Shown here: positions 33,133 to 42,903 of the stretch, piece after piece
Position numbering within the stretch: position 1 is the stretch's first letter
Layout: the number at the start of each line of letters is the position of its first letter
Assembly (NCBI RefSeq): GCF_014851395.1
Contig: NW_024041150.1
Span: 30,196,305-30,260,304 of the forward strand
DNA length: 64,000 nt
Direction: 5' to 3'
Source: Micropterus salmoides
Taxonomy: Eukaryota; Chordata; Actinopteri; Centrarchiformes; Centrarchidae
Position numbers and translations under genes: made by a program
The notes under the pieces: model-generated
Told to the model about the DNA's origin: nothing
Database searches by the model: none
The model's input: only the letters and a program-made list of their open reading frames with translations

Positions 33133-33440
33133 CTTTTTTTCAATAGCGTCCAAGTCATGTGACGCAGAGACTTCAAACCAATGCCAAATTGTAGTACTAC
33201 ACTAGGCAAATGAGACACACCACTTCATATTTTATTTGAGAGCATATTCGAATTTATATTAATATTTATTCATAATTTATGGAAAATAATGACTTTTTTT
33301 TTTCAATAGCATCCAATTCATGTGACACAGGGACTTCAAATCAATGCCGAATTGTAGTACTACACTAGGCAAATGAGACACACCCCTTTATGTTTGATTT
33401 GAGTGCATATTCTATTTTATATTAATACTTATTAGCATTT
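33133..33440 (+). repeat. Left terminal inverted repeat array, 2 units
   Basis: Unit 1 begins at 33133 and unit 2 at 33293. Each has the poly-T/caatag start, 'aagtcatgtgac' or 'attcatgtgac', 'gtagtactacactaggcaaa' and an AT-rich end. Confidence 0.9.
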
Positions 33441-36400
33441 TATGGGCAAATTTTTTTGCGTAGATTTGTGAGATATGCAATTGTTTGTTTATTGCCAGGA
33501 AATTTTTGAAGAACAAAGAAAACAAAATTTCAACAATTTGAGGCAGGCCTGTACAATGATTCAGGTTGACTAATATCCCAAGGAGCAGTAGGTGGCGATA
33601 ATGCACCTGTACTTGAATGACAATCTCATATAATTTGCAAAGAAGAAGAACGATGTAGAAGACAATGTAGAAAAATAGACAACATGGAAAAGGAGTTTGC
33701 TATTTAAAAACAACATGGGCCGTTTCAAAAAAGGCCAGAGGCAGCGGAGTACAGATCTCTGGCAAAAAGCTGGAGGTAGAGATGTTATAATCAGGTCTTT
33801 CATTTTTCATGGTTTTAATGAGGTAAATATTACACCTGAACAGTGGAGCTCAGTCACACTTACTCTGTTTAAAAACAACAACAAAGATCATCTAAAGTGG
33901 TTGAAAGTCATATGGTTTGAAGACAGACAAGCAGTCCGGACAGAGGGCTTAATGCAGGTAAGTTGTTGAGCCCCCAGAAGTTTTGTAATGTTAGCTTAAT
34001 TTTTGGTTAGACTACATCAAACTAAAGCAATTTGGATGTAATTAATAGAAATAAAAAAAGGGAGTAATAGACAAGAAATTGTGAATTAATAGAAATTCAC
34101 AAATTCAATGCTATTTAATGTCAAAATATTGGGTTAGTCTCCATCATAACCAAGAATGACATTATTTTTTAAACTATATTTATTCACTGTGGTTGAATTA
34201 AAAATGTGATTTGTTTTTTAGGTTTGACATATTTATAATAATATATAATTAGATTAATTACTTTTGGGATATTTTTATGTTTAGGAAGAGAAGTCACTGA
34301 GAGAGAAAGGCTTGAGGAGACAGCTAAAAAAGACAGACATGACAAGGTTAAGAGAAAGGAGACAAGGAGCAAAGCTCTACAGACAAGAGAGCAGAGTAAA
34401 TGACAAACCAGATAAAGACACTGACAATGGAGAAGAGCTTAGCAATGTAAACATAGAACAGATACCAACAGGTGAAGAAGACAGGGACAGTACACCTGAT
34501 GAGAGCAAAACGTGTACCACACAGCTGCAGCCTGACACAGAGAGTCAAGAAGAGGACATAGATGCATATAAGAAGACTTTAGGCCAGACAAATGAAAAAG
34601 TCCTTCCTAAAAGTAAAAGTGGGAAAGGAAAGGGAAAACTGAGAACTAAAACAGATGATCACTTTGAGCAAACTGACTACAGAAAGTGCAAAGCAGGCCC
34701 AAAAGTGTTTAAAATTGGGATAACAAGAAATCAGTGGAACAAAATTAAACCTAAACATGGGGTTACAAAACTCATTCCCCCATGGACCGATACATTTTAT
34801 CGTGCATTTCTGAAAAAAATCCATGCTGTACACTTGCTTTTAAATATCAGCATGTCAAGACAAGCGATAGCCGTAAAAAAGAATTCCTCATTTTTCCATG
34901 CCTCAGCTCATTGTACATTTGATGGATGCAAGGCTGTCTACGTTTTTTCCAAGAAAAACAAACCAAAATCAAAGGATAAAAATATTTCCTTTAAAGTGAA
35001 GCGCAATGGGGAAGTAACACACCATAAAAATCAAACACGATCTAGACCAGCAAAATACCTGCGAAGAGGAAAGATTGCCAAAGCTCTTACCAATGGTGTC
35101 AGTAATTATTATTACTGTATGCTGAAAAAGACACCTGTTGAAGAGATCATGGCTGGGAACATAACTAGAAGCCTCACGAAGGATGTTTTGAAAAAAATAT
35201 CCTCTGAAGTGAGGAAGAGTGCTAGGCTCCATAACGACATGATGCTTGAACTCATGCTGACTCAAAAAGTAATTGCAGAGAGCAGCAGTCATGCATCATC
35301 AAAAGGCTATCTTCAGCACCTACAAATAAGTCCTTTTGCTGTACATTTACACACAGAAACTGGAATAAAGATTCTTGCTGAACACCTAAGAAGACCAACA
35401 CCTATCACCCTCTACCTTGATGCTACAGGTGACGTGGTTCAGAAAATCCTGGATCAAAATAAACGAGTGTTATATTATGCTCTCGTTTTGCCAGGCATGG
35501 GCAAAGACAAGCCTCCCTTACCTGTCATGGATTCACAAGGAAGTAGTCTCACACAACAAAAAGACAAATAGTACTAGTTGAGACAGATTACAGCTCGGCT
35601 CTGATTAACAGTGTGCTCATCTCCTTCAACAAGGAGAATATTTCAGTGTACCTTGCCAGAGCATTTGATATAGTTTCTGGACAAAGTGAACCTATTCCCC
35701 ACTTCACTGTGCTGCATTTGTGCTCTGCCCATATCATGAAGGCTGTATCCCAAGCATTTGGCAAAAAAACAGGAGACAGAGGCATACATGAGTTTGCCGC
35801 ATTCAGTTTTGCTTACCTCCTCAACTATTAATTAATATACTACTAAGTATGCAGGTGGCCCATGAAGTTTTTTATCACATGTGTGTGCTTTTTGATGCAG
35901 AGAAGTACACTCATTCGGTAAAGCAGAGCAAAATGTACCTCAACAAGTGTGTTTTGCAAACCCAGGACATGAAGCTGGAAGAAAGTGGACATGTCATTGG
36001 AGAGGAGGAAAGACCAAGTGAGAAACCTGCTGACAGTATTTTTGGAAAATCACCTTTCACACGTGCTTTTCAAGTCAGACGGGAGCAAGCTGAGTGTGAC
36101 ATCCTGTCAGATGATGCAGTTGGCATTAAAAACCATTACCACTGTCCGGGTGTCATCGATGTGCTGTTAAAAAACTACATGGGGATCTTACCGTTGTGGA
36201 GTGGTTTGTTGCTCGGGGATCTGTCACGGCATGGAAAAATCACAACCTGTAAAACAGATGGAAGTGCCAAAACTAGGGATACCAACTGTCATGTTGAGCT
36301 CTGGTTTGGTTTGGTCAAACACTCCATCCTTTTAAAGAAAAGGTACCTGAGACCTGAGTTCATTTCCAAAATGTTTGCCTCAATCCAAGGAAGATATATA

Positions 36401-38389
36401 GAGCACATTGGGCAACATAATTTGCCAATTCAGATTTTCGATAAGAACTTTGCAAGTTCTAGCAGGCCAGATGATGACCATGAAGAACAATGGAACAAGC
36501 GGACAGCTCTGTTGGTCACTCCAGGTCCAAGTCAAAGTACTTCAATCCACCCAAAACCCTGTCAAAGCCCAAGAGCCCACATGCTGCAAAAGTAAAGAGA
36601 AGAGGGAAAAAAGTGGATCAGGATCAACCAGATAAAGACAAAAAGGTAAATATATTTGAAATAATAATATTTTACCAAAAAAATAAGTATGGTATAGGCT
36701 TGACTGGGGAAATGTGCAGGAGAAAGGACATGAAGCAATATAGTATAATATGAATTTTGGTCTGTGTTTCAAAAAAGCGATCCATATGATTTATCATGTA
36801 AATTTATTTTCTGGACATACATTTCCCAATAAATGGGAACATTGTTGTAAAGGTACAGCTACTAGGCCAGCTTGTGAATACTCTATATAACATGGTATAA
36901 ATAGAAGAAGAAAAACACTACATGGTAAAACAGAAAAATGGCCAATTCTAAATGTTGTTCAAAATTAATTAAAAGTTTTTTTCTTTCAATACCCAGACTG
37001 TCAATAGTAACCAGCATGTATTGATTTCCTGTTAATCCTGACTTGCAGTTAACCTTACTGTGGAAAAAGAGGGACACAGAGGTGGTCGTTGCATTGGTCC
37101 CTTCACAGATTAAGGGGCGCAACATCCTTATCCACCACAGTGAGCTACGCACACTTCGACCACCCCAGTGGTTGACAGGGGAGGTACGTGACAGCGTATT
37201 TTAAGTATATAAAGAATCACTCTGCAAAGTAGGATTTATTGTATTTACATTTTAGGAATTATAACAAGGAATGTTCCGAAACTAGGAAAGAAAAGTTTCA
37301 CAAATTTGGGAATGTGTAATAATTGGCTATTATGTTGTTTATGCCAGGTTATTGAGGCCCTGTTTCATGTTGCTGCTCATACATTCAGTGTGGTGGACAC
37401 CATCTACTTGATGAGTCATTACACTGCAGGTGGGATACTGTTCGGTGACAGAACTGAGCTACCCGTCACAGTTTACCAAAGGTAATATGCTGTATGTGTT
37501 TTGTATGGTTTGTTTTGTTTGTGCGCGGTGATGTTGTGTGGTGGGGTTGGGAAATGGAAGTTTACATTCATTTTCTACATACAGTAAAACATGGGCTTAG
37601 AATCAACAAGTCTTCATTACAAACAATTACAAAATTGAGATAATGCATTACTTTATCCTTGTTCCTCGTTCAAAGTGTGCCCACCAGGAAAAATCCCCTC
37701 ATTAATCTTTTGGTTGAAAGTAAATGTCTTTCTATTGGATATCCTTGCCAACAGTTCTCTAAAGAAGTCCCTAAATATAAAAAGAAAGGGCATGAAAACA
37801 CATTTGTCAGTGGATAACTATGGATTTGTCATTAGAAGTCTGTATGTTTGTCATCATTTTGTATTTCATACAATTGTAGGTAAACTTTGAGAACTATGAA
37901 GCTGTTCTGTCATTAGTGCTTGTCATCAACAACCACTGGAACTTTCTGGTTTGTAACTCTGTTGTTATTGATTTGTTATTTTATTATTTTGTATTATTTG
38001 TCTCTGAATGTACACCATTTCACTTTTGAATAGCAATGAAATGAAAAGTATTTGTGACTAAGATACATTTCCTTTTTTTCTGTGACAGTACATTAATGCT
38101 AAAACCAGTACAGTATTCCTGATGGATCCAGCCCCCATGTCATCTGAGTTGGAGGACTCTAAACGGGCTGCTAAAAGAATACAGTAAATCAACATTTAAG
38201 CTTTTTTTTTAAAAGAATTGATTACAAATATGTCTAAGGTGAGTTTTGAAACCTGCAATAATAACAAGTTGGTGTTGAAGTGTACAAGGTAGATTTAATT
38301 GTTATATCACAATAGGGTTTAATTAAATCCAACACCCTCACGTTATTCAGTACAGAACACTCATAAAATAGTGAAATATTTTGCATGGA

Positions 38390-38790
38390 GCAGTGCTGAG
38401 GATGAATTTGAATTAGAATTTAAAAGTCTAACAGTCTGGGGAAAACGCTGGCCTGCAATCTGGTGGTATGACAGCAGAGACTTGTATATCTCTTCCCAGA
38501 AGGCAGCAGGGTGAACAGGCTGCAGACTGGGTGGGTACTGTCCTTTAGTGTACTTGGGGCTCTGTAGGCACCTCACCTCACCAATATCACTGATGCTCAG
38601 TAGATGGGTACCAATGATCTTCTTAGCGGTTATAATCACCCACTGCGGAGCCCTTCTGTCCTGGGCCGTGCACATCCCATGCCAGGTGGTGAGGTTTCCA
38701 GTCAGGATGCTTTCTATGTCTTCTCTATTAAAGTTGACAAGAATTTGGCATGGGAATGTAGAGGTCTTAAGCTTCCTTTAGAAATTAATT
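38390..38790 (-). repeat. Decayed fish repeat in transposon intron
   Basis: 'cttcccagaaggcagcaggg', 'gggtgggtactgtccttta', 'cccatgccaggtggtgaggt' and 'ccagtcaggatgctttctat' resemble the untranslated part of a fish LINE family. It is a secondary insertion in the intron between 38183 and 38975. Confidence 0.5.
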
Positions 38791-39699
38791 TATTACTTAT
38801 ATAAAGTAGCCTAATATTTATGACTGACCTCTCCCCGTCCCTCAAGCATTTGCAATGATGAGATGAATACAAACATTGGTTATTCACTTGTGGTACCAAA
38901 TGTCTGTGAGTGGATATTATCTTTTGACCTACACACTGTATCTGTTTAAAGTGTATTAACGTTTACTTATTCAGGGAATACTTCAGGATGAGAAGGACAT
39001 GCCACAGCAAAACAGACTGGGTGGATGTAAAGTGGAAAGGGGGAGTTATGTGCCACCCAGTTCAAAAAGACGGAAGCAGCTGTGGTGTGATTGTTGTTTA
39101 GGTAAGCTAAGGAGATTTTGTTTGGACCATTTGATTTTTATGTTTAAAACAATTTTATGTGAACCAAATCTGTTTCTACAGTATTTTTGTGAAGCATTCT
39201 TGTCATGGGTGATTGTCCTCTATAATGTACCTCCCATGTTAGTTGTATCTGTTGTATTATTATCCAATGAAGAAGAAACACCCTCTGTAACAGGAGTGTT
39301 GTGTGGCTAGATGGCAAACGCTGTGATGGAGGCCTTCCCTCTGATGCCAGATGTTAAATTTGAAACATCAAAAACGCACATTACAAGGGAGAGGAGAGAT
39401 CTAGCTCTCCAACTCCTAGAAGCATCAGGTACATGCTGTAAATCATGCGTACAGTATACCTACAATATACTTTAATTAAATAAATAATATATTGTAATTA
39501 TTTTTTCAGTCTTTGATGAGCACTCGTGTTGTGCTATGTGTGCAGCCTTAAGGCCTCCGGGATCTGGACCCCCCATTACAGACTGGGTGAGTTGTGAAGC
39601 AGCGATATCATGTTTAATTGTGATGTAGACCTACTTGAGTATGGCTGAGGAAAAGTCAACTAACACAAAGGTCAAATCAATGTGTATACACACCTTGGT

Positions 39700-39900
39700 T
39701 TGTAATAAACCACTCAAAGCACTTTACACTAAATAAAAACAGTCACCCATTCACACACACATTCATACAACGATGGCAGAGAAATACATGCAAGGTGCCA
39801 ACTGCTGATGAGAAAGAAACTAATACTCGTTCACACACACTCACACAACAATGGCACAGCCTTCTGAGCAAATACAGAGGGGGCATATATCTTCCATGTA
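39700..39900 (+). repeat. Fish interspersed repeat fragment
   Basis: 'ccactcaaagcactttacac', 'cattcacacacacattcata' and 'gatggcagag'. The second half repeats the cacac/tgg theme. It matches the more decayed copy at 12490-12635. Confidence 0.6.
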
Positions 39901-39951
39901 GTGGACAACCACTCTACCTCTAAGCAACAGACATTGAAATAAATATATATA

Positions 39952-41553
39952 CAGTGGGGGAAAAAAGTATTTGACCCCTTGCTGATTTTGCAGGTTTGCC
40001 CACTTACAAAGAATGCAACGATCTATAATTTTAATCATATGTACATTCTAATAGTGAAAGACAGAATCCCAAAGAAAATTCCAGAAAATCACATCATATG
40101 AATTTGTTAAAATTGATAACCATCTGATGAGGAAAAACAAGTATTTGACCCCCTGGACAAACAGCATGTTAATATTTTGTAGAAAAGCCATTATTGGCCA
40201 GCACAGATGTCAAACGGTTTTTATAGTTGGTGACAAGGTTTGTGCACATTTCGGCAGGGATGTTGGCCCACTCCTCCCTGCAGACAGCCTCCAAATCATT
40301 CAGGTTCCGAGGTTGTCGGCAACTCGAATTTTAAGCTCCCTCCAAAGATTTTCAATTGGATTCAGGTCTGGAGACTGGCTAGGCCACTCCAGAACCTTGA
40401 TGTGCTTCTTCTTCAGCCACTCTTTTGTTGCTTTGGCGGTGTGCTTAGGGTCGTTGTCGTGCTGAAACACCCATCCTCGACCCATCTTCAGCTCTCTCAC
40501 TGAGGGAAGGAGATGTTGGTCCAGAATTCCACGATACATGGCCCCGTCCATCCTCCCCTCAATACGATGGAGTTGTCCCGTCCCCTTGGATGAAAAGCAC
40601 CCTCAAAGCATGATGTTGCCACCACCATGCTTGACGGTGGGGATGGTGTTCTTTGGGTTGTACTCGGTGTTCTTTGCCCTCCAAACACGACGAGTTGAGT
40701 TGAGGCCAAAAAGTTCTATTTTGGTCTCATCTGACCACATCACCTTCTTCCAGGCCTCTTCTGAGTCGTCCAGGTGGTGAATGGCGAACTTCATGCGGGC
40801 CTGTACATGTTTCTTCTTGAGCAGGGGGACCTTGCGTGCGCTGCAGGATTTCAATCCATGACGGCGTAGTGTGTTACCAACCGTTTCTTTTGTAACTGTG
40901 GTCCCAGCTGCCTTCAGTTGATTCATCAGTTCCCCCCTTGTGGTTTTGGGATGATTCCTCACCGTTCGCATGATCAGGGACACCCCACGAGGCGAGATCT
41001 TGTGTGGAGGCCCAGACCGAGGGAGGTTGGCGGTGGTGTGGTGCTTCTTCCATTTCCTGATAACTGCACCGACAGTTGATCTTTTCTCTCCAAGTTGCTT
41101 TCCGATTCTCTTGTAGCCCATCCCAGCCTTGTGCAGATCAACAATCTTGTCCCTGATGTCCGTAGAAAGCTCTTTGGTCTTGCCCATGGTGGTGATGTTG
41201 GATGCTGGTTGTTTGGGTGTTGACAGGTGTCTTTTATACAGGTAACGAGGTGAGGCAGGTGTATTTGATGTAGATAATTGGTTGGGATTGGGGCTGTGTC
41301 TTAAAGAAAGACTAACTGGCTTGTAGGAGCCAGAATACTTGCTGTTTGGTAGGGGGTCATATACTTGTTTTTCCTCATCAGATGGTTATCAATTTTTATA
41401 AATTCATATGATGTGATTTTCTGGAATTTTCTTTGGGATTCTGTCTTTCACTGTTAGAATCTACATATGATTAAAATTGTAGATTGTTGCATTCTTTGTA
41501 AGTGGGCAAACCTGCAAAATCAGCAAGGGGTCAAATACTTTTTTCCCCCACTG
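39952..41553 (-). mobile_element. Tc1-like DNA transposon nested in the PHD intron
   Basis: Ends are CAGTGGGGGAAAAAAGTATT and its reverse complement, flanked by TA (39950-39951 and 41554-41555). The inverted repeats extend about 200 bp ('ttgctgattttgcaggtttg', 'cccacttacaaagaatg'). The transposase is on the minus strand. The insertion sits between acceptor and donor of the 39587-41595 intron, so splicing of the host element was not destroyed. Confidence 0.95.
40190..41187 (-). pseudogene. Tc1 transposase, disrupted
   Basis: From the ATG at 41187 the frame reads MGKTKELSTDIRDKIVDLHK, a paired-type helix-turn-helix, a GRPR-like SGPPHK linker and the first catalytic Asp in MWSDETKIELFG. TGA at 40605-40603 replaces the Trp of the usual IMLWGCF. 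The frame then continues with GCFSSKGTG, DNDPKHTA (second Asp) and NPIENLWREL (Glu). Near 40310 a frameshift separates it from the terminal part (NLNDLEAVCREEWANIP, then GFSTKY). One nonsense and one frame break make the copy inactive. Confidence 0.92.
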
Positions 41554-41701
41554 TATATATAAATATGTTACGAAAGATTTTTATCAATTCCACAGGTCCA
41601 GTGTGATGGCTGTGAACGGTGGTTCCATGCTCAGTGTGTGGAAATGGACAGCACACAATATGAAGAGGCAAAGAAAGGAAACTGGGAATGTCCGTTGTGT
41701 A

Positions 41702-41707
41702 AATAAA
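41702..41707 (+). promoter_or_regulatory. Poly(A) signal overlapping the PHD-exon stop
   Basis: AATAAA overlaps the TAA stop (41704-41706) of the last exon of the 9.2 kb element, giving a very short 3' UTR. Confidence 0.5.
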
Positions 41708-41769
41708 GTGTTTCTTTGAAATCTGCTCAATGCTGTGGAAGAAAATGACTCTGTGTGGTACAACTGCAG

Positions 41770-42332
41770 TTGTACAAGAGGTGTGTAATATGTGTAACGG
41801 GTAGTAGTACAATTCGGCATTGGTTTTGAGTCCCTGAATCATTTGAAATGGAATCTATTGAAGAAAAAAATATAAATAAATATTAATATAAAATATAAAA
41901 TTTACTCAAATAAAATATGAAGGGGTGTGTCTCATTTGCCTAGTGTAGTACAACAATTCGGCATTGCTTTGAAGTCTCTGCGTCACATGACTTGGAAGCT
42001 ATTGAAAAAACAACACTTTTTCAATAAATTATGAATAAATATTAATATAAAATATAAAATGTACTCAAATAAAATATGAAGGGGTGTGTCTCATTTGCCT
42101 AGTGTAGTACTACAATTCGGCATTGGTTTGAAGTCCCTGCGTCACATGACTTGGAAGCTATTGAAAAAAACAGCACTTTTTTCAATAAATTATGAATAAA
42201 TATTAATATAAAATAAAAAATGCACTCAAATAAAATATGAAGGGGTGTGTCTCATTTGCCTAGTGTAGTACTACAATTCGGCATTGGTTTGAAGTCTCTG
42301 CTTCACATGACTTGGAAGCTATTGAAAAAAAA
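41770..42332 (-). repeat. Right terminal inverted repeat array, about 4 units
   Basis: Units end at about 41868 (diverged), 42010, 42168 and 42332, with period about 160 bp. Each reads 'ggggtgtgtctcatttgcct', 'agtgtagtactacaattcgg', 'cattggtttgaagtc' and 'cacatgacttggaagctatt'. They are inverted relative to the two left units. Confidence 0.92.
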
Positions 42333-42780
42333 TTATGATTCTCCCATAACACTGTTTTCACAATTGTAATTTATTGATGGTCCCTAAGCTAGTTAAAAGC
42401 GAGCCATCAGAGGTGAGCTAACCGCACTTATACAACCGTCAGTGGGTGAACTGACTAAAAAGCCGTCACTGGATCCTGGGTGAATGTCTGTCGAATATCC
42501 AACTTAAAACTAACTTCACCGCGGTCTTTTACCTCAACATCAGTCTTGAATCTTAATGCCACTGTTGTTTATTTGATACACGTATTATAGCAGTGAGTGC
42601 AGCGGTAACGTCAGATCCTATTTATACAGGGGAGAGACGGTAGTTCGTCTGAAAGTTGTCGCTGTATCTAAACCCTCAGCGGGTTAGGGAGCTGGATTTG
42701 GCTGTGAGGGTGACTCCGACCAGAGTTTACTCCGTCTCGGACGTGGCGAGTGTAGTTTCGGGAAAAGGCTACTGGATTGT
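42333..42780. other. GIMAP D upstream region
   Basis: No repeat recognised. Probably holds the promoter of GIMAP D; no TATA box stands out. Confidence 0.35.
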
Positions 42781-42788
42781 GCAATGAG

Positions 42789-42800
42789 GAAGTGAAAGTG
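42789..42800 (+). promoter_or_regulatory. ISRE/IRF-like motif upstream of GIMAP D
   Basis: GAAGTGAAAGTG, about 104 bp before the start codon, at the position where the other GIMAP genes have AGTGAAAG. Confidence 0.45.
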
Positions 42801-42903
42801 TGGCAAAACTCGGGGGAGGACACAGGAAGATATTAACATACTGTAGGCTACACTCAGTCTTGTCACTGACTAATCCTCAATTAACTACTTTACTTCTGAC
42901 AAC

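Larger units (their letters stand above)
33715..41706 (+). pseudogene. Broken transposase gene: zinc finger, MULE-like core, Ulp1, PHD
   Basis: Exons supported by splice sites and phase: 33715-33957, 34285-36645, 37049-37183, 37348-37481, 37880-37948, 38089-38183, 38975-39101, 39311-39428, 39510-39586, 41596-41706; another is likely near 37679. Order of parts: a basic, Glu-rich N-terminus; a C-x4-C..HH finger (HCTFDGCKAVY, THHKN); a core with LYLDATG (Asp at 35419), ETDYSSAL (Asp at 35586) and LCSAH (CxxH, 35721-35732); a basic region KVKRRGKK; a Ulp1-like protease with NNHWNF (His 37934), LMDP (Asp 38125), VQKDG (Gln 39063) and SSCGV (Cys 39081); a PHD finger ending CPLCK. Breaks: frameshift or deletion at about 35530-35580 with an in-frame TAG, frameshifts at about 35830 and 36510-36540, and TAG at 39099. 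Alternative: a host gene derived from such an element, but the terminal repeats and breaks argue for a dead transposon. Confidence 0.75.
33133..42332 (+). mobile_element. 9.2 kb MULE-like DNA transposon with Ulp1 and PHD modules
   Basis: Both ends carry the same inverted sequence: 'tttttttcaatagc' then 'tccaagtcatgtga' to 'actaggcaaatgagacacac' at the left, and its reverse complement at the right. Each end is a tandem array of about 160-bp units. Between them lies one multi-exon gene on the plus strand (33715-41706), whose pieces read as a transposase-type protein. Known younger insertions inside include a Tc1 element (39952-41553) and decayed repeats (38390-38790, 39700-39900). A 9-11 bp target duplication, expected for MULEs, could not be recognised. 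Superfamily assignment rests on the gene content. Confidence 0.75.

Noticed and set aside
33133..33440. Repeat array as a CRISPR-like array (also 41770-42332)
   Set aside because: Units are contiguous 160-bp tandem repeats without spacers, in a vertebrate genome, and act as transposon ends.
34312..35571. 419-residue frame as an intact host gene
   Set aside because: It is one exon of the gene inside the 9.2 kb element, and downstream exons show frameshifts and stop codons.
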